Source: Imbricaverruca yamaguchii
Lineage: Eukaryota; Arthropoda; Thecostraca; Neoverrucidae
DNA: 64,000 nt
Assembly: GCA_034440575.1 (NCBI GenBank)
Contig: JAOTOL010001500.1
Location: 1,127,501 to 1,191,500 of the forward strand
Direction of reading: 5' to 3'
The translations under genes and the position numbers were made by a program. Position 1 is the stretch's first letter. Every line of letters begins with the position of its first letter. Positions 46,149 through 58,339 of the stretch are shown here, piece after piece. Under the pieces are notes generated by a model. That model was given only the letters and a program-made list of their open reading frames with translations, did not search any database and had not been told where the DNA came from.

Positions 46149-47674
46149 ATGGCAACTACAGCACAAAAAAACACCCCTGGTCCCTCTCGAAGAGACCAGA
46201 CAAATGATTCATCTGCCCCACGTGTACGTATCTTTCGAGGTAAGACCAGGTCCCTCGCCTCGTTATCACCATTTCAGAGGCGAGACGGATGTGACAGGTT
46301 TGGGAAAATTGTACGGTACGAAAAATTGAAGGATGGCGCCTTAGAGGTAGAATTTGCACGGGCAGGAGAGGCGGAGAGCGCATTGAAAGTGTTGAAAGTT
46401 AGATACAGCGACCGGAAAAATCACAGTACGTCCGACGAGATTATTCCGATCACCATTGAACCCCACAAAACAAAACAAAAAATACTTCACGAGGCATCAT
46501 CAACTGCTTCGACTTGAGGGAAGTGCCGGAGGAGGAGATTGTAGACGGTCTGTCGAAGTTCAGAGTGACTGAGGCAAGGAAGGTGAAAGCAAGGAGGGGC
46601 TCTGAAATGATTACAACAAACAACGTAATATTAACATTCAATGCCACAGATATTCCGCCTGAAATTCGTGTAGGCCACGTCCGCGTAAAATTCCGTATGT
46701 TTCTCCCGAATCCCATGAGGTGTTTCAGGTGCCAAAAGTTCAGCCATACCAACAAATTCTGCCGAAATCATCCTGCATGTGCCAACCGTGCCTCCTATGA
46801 ACACACTAGCGAAAATTGCACTTCGGAGACCCCCTTTTGTGCGAATTGCGGCGCAGGTCAGGACCCACACGCTTCTTTCGACCGAACTTGCCCGACTTAC
46901 ATCGGAGAGAAAGAGATAATCTACATCAAACACACACAAAAGGTATCGTTTCGCGAAGCAAGAGATCATTATGAACAGACCCATCCAAGAATATCTTACG
47001 CATCCAAAGTTAAAAGTAGCATGTATTCTTCACAGCACACACAGCCTGACAGAGCATCTGAGTTGGTCACACAATTACCTGCCCTTCTTCGCTCTTTTGG
47101 AGTGCCTCTTGCGTCGCAAATGAATCAAGACCAGCGAGGCCAATCCCACACTGATGCGACAGAAGTTCCACCGTCCACAAGTACTGCCGTCCGACCATCA
47201 GAGACCCCCTCCCGACCAACGCCCGAGGGTGGGGCGTGGACGCTGGTCCATCGTTCAAAGAGGCCTCCTGGGTCTTCTCCGCCCGGTCCCAGCCCCTCTC
47301 CATCTGCCTCGAAATCCCCACCTCCCATTTCCAATCCGCCCTCCAATCTATCTTCGCCTCCCGCACGCACCACTACCACATACAAACCCAGCCTCTCCAC
47401 CTCCTCCCTACCTGCCCTTCTCCCCTTCCCGTCATTCAGGCCTCTCCCAAACCCTCGTGTTCCACGTCCGCACCTGCATTGCCGCCCCGACACAACCAAC
47501 GACCGGTACAAATTCCAGCTATTAATCTGCACTACCAGGAGGCTGAGAGACGCGCCCGCGAGGCGAAACGAGCGAGGCTCGCTGAAATGGAAAGGGCCCG
47601 CTAGAAGAGCCGCCAGGGAGCCGAGGCGGCTGCACCACGAAGGCCGGCAACCCCATCGCCACGGCGGCGAGTAG
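46149..47674 (+). pseudogene. LINE ORF1, gag-like zinc-knuckle protein
   Basis: The N-terminal frame (46149-46517) has DGCDRFGKIVRYEKLKDGAL, an RRM-like segment. An indel in the A-rich run near 46470-46485 shifts to the 46514-47674 frame, whose sense reads IINCFDLREVPEEE, then VRFRMFLPNP-type text and CFRCQKFSHTNKFC (C-x2-C-x4-H-x4-C). Two further Cys/His clusters follow, CANRASYEHTSENC and CANCGAGQDPHASFDRTC. A Pro/Ser-rich tail with TPEGGAWTLVHRSK comes next. RNA-binding partner of the ORF2 protein in Jockey-type elements. The frameshift makes it inactive as read. Confidence 0.85.
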
Positions 47675-47939
47675 AGGGGCCGGCTCCATCCATAAATCAA
47701 ATGGGTCCTCCGCCACCCCCTCCCCGGCTGGGGCCTCAGAAGCGAGGTCTCCCACCATCGAGCTCTCCACCGGGGGAGGGGTCACCACGCTCCCGCCCGA
47801 GGACTCAGTCCATTGGGCCGAGTCAGCCGGAAGCTCGCGGATTTCCTCCGGATCTGAGGGTGGAAACAGGGGAAACCTAACCCGCTCTCGTTTCCCTGTT
47901 TTTAGTTCCCAATATTCACCTTTATATATCTGACGTACG

Positions 47940-50338
47940 AGTTTTATTCTCCAATGGAATTGTAGAGGGTTGAGAACCAGCCTCAGCGACCTCCGAACCA
48001 TTTTACATTTACGAGTACCATTAGTAGTTTGTCTCCAAGAGACTAATCTTTCTCCTGATGCACATTTTCACCTGAACAACTACTCTGTGTTACGTAGGGA
48101 TGTTACTCCTCACACTGCGGCACACGGCGGAGTACTTATTGCTGTGCACAACTTTGTTTCCTTTCAGCAAATATCTATATCTTCAAATGTCCAGTGTATC
48201 GCTGTTCGCATGAAAATAAATCGACCCTCCGTTACCATATGTAGCATATATCTCCGCCGGGTGAGAGGTTCCCACTTTCTGAGCTGTCCCAGATGGTGGG
48301 GCAACTCACTCCACCGGTAATGGTGTACGGCGATTTTAACGCCCACCACCCTCTGTGGGGCTCAGCCACCACGACGAGCCGTGGGCGTGCAGCCGAATGT
48401 TTTGTACGAAATTTTCCACTATGTGTACTTAACACAGGAAAGCCAACCCATTTTACATTGCCAACGGGGCAGACTTCCGTGCTGGATCTTACCCTCTGCA
48501 GTCCAGAACTTGCACCTTTTTTAGAATGGTCCGTGGACGATGATCCACACAACAGTGACCATTTCCCTGTTTGGTCTTGTTTTATTAACAGATTTGTTGA
48601 AGCCGACGACCGTCGACATGGATATTTAACCGGGCCGATTGGGGTGCGTTCCAAGGAAATCTTGAGAGTAGACTTGGAGACTACCCCAATGAACCCGGTG
48701 TTTCCGTGGAGGCATTCACGACGGCAACCGTGCAGAGCGTCCAGCGACACATTCCTCGTTCTTCAGGAACTTCAGTTCGAGTACCCGTTCCGTGGTGGTC
48801 GGAAAGATGCCGAGCGGCGTTGCGTGCCAGGAAGAAGGCTTTTCGTACCTTTAATAGAAATAGTTGTATGGCAAATTTAATAGCTTTCCGCAAAGCACGG
48901 GCATTCGCTAGGCGTACTAACACCGAAGCGAAACGAGATTCATGGAAAGCTTACGTGAACAAAGGAATGGTAGTGTGAGGGAGTGGAGTGGACCATTCAA
49001 GACTAGTGAAGGATGGTAGTGGACCATGGTACGTGAACGTAAGCTTCAATCGATCCACATCACTGTCATCTGTATGGTCCCGCATTAAACGCTTTTCTGG
49101 AAAGTATACACCACTCCCACTTAATACCCTACACATGGCCGGTCGAGATATCATTGACCCAGAAGAAGTAGCGGACGAGATGGGACGAGCTTTGTCCGCA
49201 CGCTCGAAAAACACATACAACGAGCAATTTTTGAGACACAAGGATCGGTGCGAGGCACGTCCTTTTGCTTTTTCCACCACAGACGTCCTCCAGTACGGCA
49301 TGCTATTCTCCATTTCCGAATTAACCGCAGCAATCAGCACACTCAAGACCGTGGCAGAGGGTCCCGACACTATGCATAATAATATCATAAAACGTTTACC
49401 AGCTGCTGCTTTAGAAGCACTTTCGGAATCCCTAAATGCAATATGGGCATCGGGCACATTTCCACCTTCATGGCGGGAAGCAATTGTAGTGCCCATACGT
49501 AAACCAAATAAATCTGGGAATGATCCACTGCATTACCGTCCAATCTCACTGACTTGCTCCCTGTGTAAACTGTTCGAAAAAAAGGTGAATGTCCGATTGA
49601 TGTCGTTTTAGAACATAGCAATCTCCTTACTGTGATTCAGAGTGGGTTCCGAAAGCACCGTAGTACACTTGACCACATTTTAACACTCGACTGCGTTGTG
49701 CGCTCTGGTTTTGTGAAACGCCACCACACAGCAGTAATTTTTTTTACATTGACGGCGAATATGACTCGCCGTGGCGTCACGGTATCCTGATAAAGCTATA
49801 CAATATGGGAATCAGAGGTCCCATGGGTGAGTTCTTGTCCAATTTTCTATCTTCCAGAACGTTTCGCTTTAGAATAGGAAACTCCCTATCTTCTGGCACA
49901 TTTTCACAAGTTAACAGAGTCCCGCAGGGGAGCGTACTGAGCGTAGCATTGTTTGCAATTTCAATCAATGATGTGGGTACCTTGCTGCCGACTTCCGTAG
50001 GGAGAGTGCTTTTCGTAGATGATTTCGGCATATGGTCCTCTTCACACTCTGTGCACACGGTTGAGAGACAACTCCAAATGGCTGTTCGGAAGGTATAGGA
50101 TTGGTGCAACAAAACCGGTTTCGTCATGTCTACGTCGAAAACCACCGCTATCCACTTCTGTCGCAAACGCACTTGTACTGACCCCGCGATTATGCTCAAT
50201 GGACGCCATATACCATTCAAACCAGCTGCCACGTTTCTGAGTGTGTTGATGGATCGCCGACTGACATACACCACCCACATCAACGATCTTGCACATAAAT
50301 GTACAAAGGGACTACAGGTAATGCGTACAGTCTCTAGA
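47940..50338 (+). pseudogene. LINE ORF2, endonuclease and RT, 3'-truncated
   Basis: Endonuclease starts QWNCRGLRTSLSDLRTIL (47952), then VCLQETNLSPD, GGVLIAVHN, GDFNAHHPLWGS (about 48330) and SDHFPVW. The linker has PWWSERCRAALRARKKAF. RT: HYRPISLTCSLCKLFEKKVN, SGFRKHRSTLDH, QGSVLSVALFAISINDVGTL and FVDDFGIWSS (about 50010-50040), then LSVLMDRRLTYTTHINDLAH. Several frameshifts and stops, at about 48290, 48690, 49610 and 50098. It ends abruptly at a GT microsatellite, so the thumb, RNase H and C-terminus are missing. Confidence 0.88.

Positions 50339-50370
<32 letters not shown>
50339..50370. repeat. (GT)n microsatellite
   Basis: About 30 bases of TG repeat at the point where LINE homology stops. 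Confidence 0.9.
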
Positions 50371-50371
<1 letters not shown>

Positions 50372-50819
50372 GAGTGAATTTTGCCAGCCTGCCACCGTGT
50401 GGTGATATCGGCTGGTTCCGGTTGAAGAGAAGATGTGTAAGGGAGTTAGTTGCGTAGGGTAGGAGGATGAATCCGAGGTGGAGGTTTATTAGAGTCGTCG
50501 AACAGTGGTGAAGTAGCGTTGAGATGGTCTTGAAGAGTAGAGCTGAGGTAGTTCGGATCGATTGAAGATGTAGAGCTGGTGCAGTAGAATTGTTTGAGAG
50601 CCGGAGATGATGAAATTGAGAGAGGGGGTTAGTCCGGTCGGTGCCACCTTGGGGTATGGGCTGTAGTGGGGGGGGGGGGTCGGGTCATCGCCATATGTGA
50701 ACATTGCAAGAACATTTTTTTCTTTTTTAACGCTATCTTTTACTTTTTTCCGTTTTCTGGTTTTGTTCATTTTCTCTTTCGTTTTTTAACATATCTTTTC
50801 TTTATTTTTTCCTTTTTTT
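50371..50819. other. No gene; possible 3'UTR of antisense LINE
   Basis: The part at 50700-50819 is very T-rich on + (A-rich on -), as expected for the 3' untranslated tail of the LINE that reads leftward. The 50371-50690 part is unassigned and contains a 10-base G run. Confidence 0.4.
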
Positions 50820-53800
50820 ATTTTTTCACAATTGTTCCATAATGCATGTAGTCTTCAGAAAGTGGAAGAGGTGTTCGTGTAATGCTGGATGGTCGTCGTT
50901 GAGGAGCGTGGTGAGGTTCAGTGGGATGTTGTTCGTTGTGCAGTAGTTTGAAATATGTTGTCTTTGGTTGTTGTATTTGGTGCAGTATATGAGCATGTGT
51001 TTGACTGTGAGTGTGTGGCGGCAGGTAGTGCATTGTGGTCGTTGTTGATTGTGTAGGAGGTAAGAGTGTGTGAGTGTTGTGTGTCCTATGCGTAGTCGTG
51101 TTAGTGTCCGTTCTCTGAGTCTAGTGTTTTGGTTGATGGAGTGCCAGTATTCGTGTTTGGGGTGTATTTCGTGTAGCTGTTTGTTACTGTATCCCATGTT
51201 TGTTGTATGTGTTTGTTGATGGCCTGTCGTATTGTGGGATAGTAGTCAGATTGTGAGTAGGGACATTGTGTGATTTGTTGTAGTGTTGCGGCTATGTTTG
51301 TTTCCGTGTCTGCGTGTTCGTTGCCGTGTATGTTTGTGTGACTTGGGATCCAGAGAAGTGTTGGCCGTTGTGGTATAGTGAGTTGTTTGTGGATGCGCAG
51401 TATTTTGGGTATGAGGGGGTGTTTGTATTTGGTGTGGGGTGTTGTGCTCTGTGATGCTGGTTTTGCGTCCGTGGCTATGATGTGTTCAATTTTGTTGTTC
51501 TAGATGGTACAGTATGCCGAGAAGATTGCGAATAATTATACTGTGTATGTGGATGCTGTGTGGTGGAGACGGGCACGTAGGATGTCCCGCGGCGGCGCTG
51601 CGTTGGGGTACAGCACCGCCGCTGTGCCCGTCTGCTGTGTATGTTATTTGGAGCCGTCTGTGTATATGATGCCGTGGTTGGCGTACTGTGCTGTGAATTG
51701 TAGGAAGAGTTTCTGCATTTATGCGTGGGTGTATGTGTTTTTCGGTTTGTCAATGAGGAAGTGTGTGTTTGGTGTCGGTTGTTTCCACCATGCGATGGGT
51801 TGTGGTGGTGGTGCTGTCGTTGGGGGTGTTATATCTAGTGTGTTGGCGTGTCTGTGTATGCGGCAGCCTATTGTGGTCTTTAGTCGTGTTGAATTCATGA
51901 GTTGGTGTCTGCGTGTTGTGCGGAGTTTTAGTGCCTGGGTGCATGGGTGTTGCTTCGTGAGTTGTGTCTTGTAGTAGTACCTAAGTAGTGCTTCTGTTCG
52001 TCTGTGCTATAGTTCTGGGATGTGGTTGTATATGTCAAGAGCGTGAGAAGGTGAGGTGTTGTAAGCTCCTGCGACTATTTGTAGGCATTGTCGTTGAATA
52101 GAATCTATAATTTTCAGGTTTGATTTAGCTGCCTTTTCGAAGAGTGGGGATCGGTATTCCATAATTGGCCGAATGAGTGATTTGTAAAGGGTTAGAAGTG
52201 TGTTTCGGTCGGATCCCAGTGTGTTCCAGAAAGTGCCCGTAGTATATTTATTCTTTTTGAGGCGTGTTTTTGTATGTTTGGGAGGTGTGGCCGAAACCTA
52301 GTCGCTGGTCTAATGTGATACCGAGAACTTTTGTTGTGGTGACAAAGAGAATGAGTGAGTTGTTCATTTTTAGTGGTTGTAGGTTTGTGTCTCTGTTGTA
52401 GCCGAAAATCATGCATTTTGATTTGAGTGGTGCTATATGAATGTTTAGTGTGGCAAGTTTGTTGTGGAGTTCTGCTAGTGCGTGTTGTAGTACTGTTAGT
52501 GCGTGTGCTGGTGCTTCTGTTGATGTCGATAATACTATGTCGTCGGCGTAAATTGCGATTTTGGTCGAAAACTTGTCGGTGATGGCTGAATTTAGAGCTA
52601 AAATGAAGAGTATGGGACTGAGAACTGAGCTTTGCATTAAACCGCTGGTGGGGAATTTGGAGTCTGAGATGTGGGGCCCAATTTTGACTTGAAAAGGTCT
52701 GTTGAGTAGATAGAAATGTAGGTAGTGCATCAGTATGCCTTGTATGTCTATGTTCTGTACGTGTTGTAGTAGTGCTGTTATGTTGATGGTGTCATATGCT
52801 TGTTTTAGATCCAGGGAGACGGCGACCGTGGAACGTTTCCTGGCCGCCGCTTCCTGGATGTTTGTGATGAGGTAAGTGAAGTTGTCTAGACACGATCGAT
52901 TGGGAAGGAAGCCTGATTGAACAGGAGATATTAAGTTTTGTGTTTGAATGATATAGAAGAGGCGTTTTTGGACAAGACGTTCGAATAGTTTGTGGAAGCA
53001 GCTACTGAGGGCAATAGGGCGATAGGAAGTGCAAAGAGTTGAATCTGTGTTTAGTTTAGGCATGGGTATGAGAGAAGTGTGTAGCCAGGATTGTAGGTAC
53101 GTATGTGTGGCCCATGCGGTGTTGTAGGTTTTGAGAAGTGTGTGCAGTGCTGACGTTGGTAGATGTTTGAAAAAAGAATATTGAATGTTGTCAGGTCCTA
53201 CACTTGTGTTACCTGTCTGTGCGATTGCTAATTGTAGTTCTGTAAGTGTAAATCTAGTGTTGTAAAGGTGTGTGCTTGTGTGTGATTGGAGGTGGGGGTG
53301 GGTTCGTGGAAGTGTAGATGATCTGAGATGGTAGTGATCTGCGAATAGGTTCGCTATTGTTTGTGGATCTGTTGTGGTGTTGTTGTGTCTAAGTGTGATG
53401 GCTTTGCTTGGGGGCTTTGTCGGTGTTGGAATGTTTTCAGAAGTGTCCCAAATTCGCTTATGGGTGAAAATGTATTCAATTGGGTGCTAAATGTGTTCGA
53501 AGAAGTCTTTTTTGCGTTTTTAATGATGGTCTTACATTGTGTTCTGAGTTGGTTGCATATTGTTAGTCCTTCCGGTGTGCGGTGTCTTTCGTGTCTCTGG
53601 CGTGCCTGGTTCCTCGCGCGGATCGCCCGGTGGCAGTCATCACTCCACCAGGGAGCCGCGCGAGGTTTGTGCTGGCGTCGTAGTGTTGTGTGTGGTATGT
53701 GTTGATGTGCTTTGGTGATGAGTATGTCTGCGCATTGTTCTGGGGATAGTTGGGGGCTGTGGGCTGTTTGCACTGCTAGGGATTCCGAGAAAGGGTTCCA

Positions 53801-54950
53801 GGAGGCTTTTTGAGTTTCCACCGGCCAGGCTGGGGATTGGGGTGGTGGGGGGTGGTCGGGATTTAGGTGAAGGTAATGTTGATGTGTGGTGGTGCTAAGT
53901 GTATGGTGGGAGTTGTGTGTGTTGCTAAAGTGGGTCTGAATCGGAGGTCCAGGATAGGGTAAGGGCTAGGCGTGATGATGAGAGGGTCACGTCTGGGGTT
54001 GTGGGGGGGGGGATGGGAGCCAATTGGGATGAGGTAGGTTGGTGATCCGGTGTTGAGTATTGTGAGGTTGTGTTTGTCCGCTATTGTGATGAGTGCACGC
54101 GCTCTGTTGTCAGGTGTTGTGGTGCGTGGGTTCCATAGTGTGTGGTTTGAGTTGAAGTCTCCGGTTAATATTACTGGGGTGTTAATTTGGTCAGGTGCTT
54201 TGTCTAGTTCCGAAAGGGTTTCTGTGTTCCGTGAGGGGGTCGTATATGTTAATGAGTGTGTAAGCTGTGTTGTGGAGGTGTATTTCTGTTATCAGTATAT
54301 CTGCTTTGGTGTTGAAGTGTATCAGGCGGTGTGGTGCAGTGTTCTTAATGTATGTGCATACACTGCCTCACCTATGTGTGTTGTGTGTGTCTTGTCTGTG
54401 TAGTGAGTATTGGGGAATGTTAAATTGATATGGGTCGTTGGGTTTGAAGTGGGTTTCTTGTATGCAGAGTGCTATATGATTTGATCGTAGTGCGTAGTGT
54501 TTGAATTCTGGCCAGTGTCCTATGAGTCCGTGTGTGTTCCATTGCAGTATTGTGTTCATTGTTTGTATGTGTTAGCGCGGGTGCGTGGGCATTTAGGTGA
54601 TGGTTGTTCTTTGGTTGTGCTCTTGGCTGGCCTGTTTGCTGGGTAGTTGGAGGGGGGGTCAGATGTCCTGTGTTCTCGGTCCGTCTGCTCGTACGGGTCT
54701 GTGTCCCGATCTGTGTATGGGTGTGGTGTAGGTGATCTGTCAAATGTGTGTGTGGTTTGTGGGGATGCTGCGGATGTTGGTTGGTATTCTGGTGGCGATG
54801 GTGGGTGGTAGGTTGGAGTGCATAGGTTTGAGTGTGCTTAACGGTGCTTTGAAGGTCCTGGTGTTGGTGGTCTGGTTTTGCGGGTGCTTGTGTTAGGTGG
54901 TGTTCGCGTGTGCTGGGGTTGCGGTTGTTCTGCGTTGGTGTTTTTGTTCT
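50820..54950 (-). pseudogene. Near-full-length antisense LINE (EN-RT-RNase H)
   Basis: - strand, 5' to 3': ORF1 tail/leader (54950-54570); endonuclease with LQWNTHGLIGHWPEFK and CIQETHFKPND (54545-54440) and TGDFNSNHTLWNPR (about 54160); linker PRAAPWWSDDCHRAIRARNQ (53660). RT is open from about 53400 to 52248: SYRPIALSSCFHKLFERLVQ, QSGFLPNRSCLDN, SLDLKQAYD, SSVLSPILFILALN and IYADDIVL. RNase H has IIYTDGS (about 51665) and WIPSHTNIHGNEHAD (about 51335). A C-terminal Cys/His unit, RLRIGHTTLTHSYLL then CTTCRHTLTVKHMLIYC, lies at 51110-50980. Only a few frameshifts (about 53390, 52250), so this is the best preserved LINE here. The coding strand is markedly A/C-rich. I/Jockey-group; exact clade uncertain. 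Confidence 0.88.
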
Positions 54951-55000
54951 GTTTAGGTTGGGAGCGTGTTGTCAGAGCCGGGTAATGTGTGTGCGTGGTG

Positions 55001-55047
55001 GTGGTTGGCTGTTTCTGTGAGCCCGGCTCACAGAAACAGCCAACCAC
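55001..55047. repeat. Perfect 23-bp-arm palindrome
   Basis: Left arm GTGGTTGGCTGTTTCTGTGA plus GCC, one spacer base, then its exact complement. CAGCCAACCA is partly repeated again just after. It lies just upstream of the antisense LINE, in what may be its 5'UTR or the flank. Confidence 0.9.
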
Positions 55048-55831
55048 AGCCAACCATTTAAGTTTGCTGTCGCGCCCACCGCTGCTGCGCGGATGCTTCC
55101 CTGCCATGTTTCTTGCGTGTGCAACTGAGATGTTCGTTCTTTTTAAATGTCTTCGTGGATTACTGTTTTCGTTCCATTCAACTCCTGCGTACATTCCCAT
55201 TCAGAACATGTGCAAAGGCAGCAAAATAAACAATGCACAAAATAAAATGTGTATGAGACTATGGTAGTTCATCAAATCTCCATGAAATATATAAACAGAG
55301 CATGTACATAACATAAAATTCCAATCAAACGTGGTAGTCAAACAATGTTTAAGTGACCTGTTCCTCCACAGCTCCAGATTTCAACCACAACCCACTCCTG
55401 GCGGCCAGTCAAGCTTCGACTCCCAGCCCCCCCCCCCCTCTACGTCACCAGTTAAACTTTCGGGTTCGCCCCCCCAACCAGGGACTTGTTCCGCCCATTG
55501 CGCTTCCCACACCCTCCCCCCCCATGGTCGAGACAACAACACATCGCTTCCCATCCTACCCCAGGTCAGCACGTCAAACACCACGACTACGTTGCTTCCC
55601 CCTCCCTCCCCGGTCGAGGACAAACGCCCCGCCAACCTCGCTTCCCCCCCGGTTGGCAAGTCCTAGAGACCCAGTTTAGCCCCCCCCCCAAAAAAAAAAA
55701 ACCGAGCGGCTAGATCCGCCAGTGCCTGGTAGAAACAATCCTAGGCTGCAGCTTATACCTGGATTTATATTTAAATTAACTCGTTAAACAACTGACAAAA
55801 ATTAATTTTTAAAAAATCCAATTATTCTTCA
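55048..55831. other. No gene; C-rich tract
   Basis: 55380-55700 is C-rich with long C runs and an A run (55690-55701). The sequence CCGAGCGGCTAGATCCGCCAGTG at 55703-55724 looks like an inverted hAT-type end (CACTGGCGGATC), but no partner end was found. Confidence 0.3.
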
Positions 55832-56621
55832 CTATAAATCGCTACCTCCTATACTGCCAGATAATGATCCAAGTACCTCAAGAATATGAACACACTAAGC
55901 AGAATCTATTAAAGAACTGTTTTTTTGTTTTGTTTTTTTTTTCTCTTGAAATTAAATGTCTAATCTAATTGTCTTCTAGACAAGTAGATAACTATGTGAA
56001 TATCACTTATGATATCTCTTATGGCTGGACAGCAAAATGAACAGTCACACAGCACTTATGAATACCACCAACTTAGAATTAAACTCTATCTTAAACTTAA
56101 ACACCAAAGAGACTGCACCTCAAAACTTTAATACGGTATGTTAGAAAAGTATTAGTATTCTGCAATGTACTTATCATATTTACACACTTGTAATATCTCC
56201 AACTGAACAAAACTAGATACTAAAATACTCCAAAAATGAAGAAACCTGTATACCTCTACAATTACCCGACATATGGAGATATACCTAGAGTGATTGAAGC
56301 TAACTATTTAACTCCTGAACAATATCCTAAACTTTAACACCAAAAAGACCAAAACTTATTCCTCTACACTACAGAAATCTAAGCCAAGAGGCCGCGCCTA
56401 AAGACAAGATGGCGCCGGGCAGCCTGGCTAGGTTGATACAGTGTAATTTGCGTGTTACAGAAGTACTTATCAGATAAAAACCAAGTAAATATATTCACAG
56501 AAGTAATTGCTAAAAATATATCCACAGCTGAACCTTGTGTACTGCCCTGTTCTGCAACGACTTAGCTGGTAAGTTGGAGCTCTCCACCGACGTGCTTCCA
56601 CCGTGACACCTGGCGGTAAAC
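55832..56621 (-). repeat. Repeat family A, copy 2
   Basis: Inverted, diverged copy of 5845-6497, from TTCACTATAAATCGCTACC to CCACCGTGACACCTGGCGG. It retains AAGATGGCGCCGG (YY1-like) at about 56407 and TTCTGCAACGACTTAGC. Its distal end abuts a TA microsatellite. Confidence 0.75.
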
Positions 56622-56658
56622 TGTATATATATATGATATATCATATATATAGTATATT

Positions 56659-56689
<31 letters not shown>

Positions 56690-56733
56690 GTATATATAAT
56701 ATGTATGTATGTATATATACTTATATATATATA

Positions 56734-56804
<71 letters not shown>
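56622..56804. repeat. (TA)n microsatellite
   Basis: Imperfect TA/TATG tract becoming pure TA from about 56738 to 56804. Confidence 0.95.
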
Positions 56805-56807
<3 letters not shown>

Positions 56808-57117
56808 TGGAATATGTGTGTGCGTATGCCAGCCATTTCGGGTTACGAAATGGAAATATATGAAAACTCCCCGGCAATTTCTGAAGCATTTGAACACGAG
56901 GGAGAGGGTTGAAATTTACTGACTTCGGAACGATGGTGATAGGTTTGGGACCTTGCAGCGCCATATTAAGTTGTTCATACTCATCGTAACATAAAACAAT
57001 AAGGGGTACTGATGAAAAATACTGGTCGAAATTCGGCCAATTGTTTTCTGCCTCACCTCACTTGGGTGCCACGGACCGCCCCTGTTGTCAGGATGGCAAT
57101 TGCAATGAGAAGTGTTC
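56805..57117. other. No gene seen
   Basis: Unique-looking sequence between the TA tract and family B; no domain or repeat recognised. Confidence 0.3.
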
Positions 57118-58140
57118 TTAACCCTCGCACGTCCGGGGGAGGGACAGATATCTGCCCCCCTGTGGTTTTTCCACATTTACTGCCAAACTAATCGAGTTAG
57201 CAAGGCCAACCCTTGCATAGCTGTTCACGAGTCCTTTCCGCATATCCTCATACATTTTTAATCCTGGGTCATCTCAGGTCAGGTCACCAGGTCAGGCGAA
57301 GTGACCCAACTACACTCGGAGTTCTAGGTGGCATAACTTCCACAGTAATTGTGCGATTTATTTCAAACGTACAACATGTCATGATCTTATCAGGGACCAT
57401 AATATGTATATCGTTTTTTCGTCGTAGCATTGATCTAAGGTCAGGTCTCGGCCAAGGTATCCCCGTTACAGGGCTATGGTAAAATATACAAATGTTTCCT
57501 GGTTACATATTTACTCTCGAAATGATCTGACAACGGTTGTGGCATGTAGATGGAAGCTATGCTCAATGGTATCGCTGACATTTTTAATCAGTGACCTAAC
57601 CAAGGTCATCTGAGGTCACCTGAGATCACTAGCACATTTCTGCGCATTATTTGGCACTGCATTGAGCTAGAAGGCTGAAATTACCGTCATTGTGTTTGTA
57701 TCGCCAAGACGTGTCTCATGATACATTACCTGATCTCCCTAGGCGACTTCATGACCTTGACCTGAGGCCATGGCTTCATGGCCTTGACCTGAGTTTCCGT
57801 TGAGCTGACCTTAAATTACATCATCTGTTATCGGTAGCGCATTTCAAGGACTATCGAATAGCGTTCGCCGTTTGTTTCTATCTGTTACAGGTCCTGAGAT
57901 ATGTGTCAATATCTGAGTCCCACCTGATCTGGTCGAATTTGACCTATGATGACCCAATGACCTGAATGTTGTCCTGAGCGGAAAAAAGGACCGACACACT
58001 GTCGATAGAGCCCGTCACCAGCTACCCAACGCCGTTTTCCGTTTGTCACTAGCTAGCATAGTTCTAGAGATCTTAGGGGGACAGACATCTCCCCCCGAAA
58101 ATGCGAAGTTGGCGCGGACCTCCGGACGTACGAGTGTTAG
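57118..58140 (-). mobile_element. TTAA element, family B copy 2, AGGTCA-rich
   Basis: Inverted relative to 9062-10083 and 1,023 bases long. Left TTAA at 57118-57121 with terminus TTAACCCTCGCACGTCCGG; right end decayed to TTAG (inverse CTAACACTCGTACGTCCGG). Thirteen exact AGGTCA/TGACCT hexamers: 57276, 57281, 57289, 57438, 57592, 57603, 57613, 57752, 57758, 57785, 57806, 57940, 57958. The spacerless TCAAGGTCA-type pair is conserved at 57752-57763. Near the left end hexamers read AGGTCA and near the right TGACCT, as in copy 1. Non-coding. Confidence 0.87.
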
Positions 58141-58339
58141 TATGTTCCATAATACTACTCACGTTGTTTACAAGCATATTGTCATTTTGCATGACCTGTC
58201 AAGGTCAATAAGCGGCATCTTTGGCCACTTAAAATGTGAATACACTTACGATTGCAATGGTTACGCTTGAACCTGGTGCACGTACGGCGCGTGAAGCAAT
58301 GTTGGTGCCTGAGTTGTCCTTTGCCATCAACGATGACCA

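Noticed and set aside
5845..58140. One large inverted duplication linking the A and B copies at both ends
   Set aside because: The order is A then B on both sides while each copy is inverted; a true inverted duplication would give B then A on the right. Independent insertions fit better.
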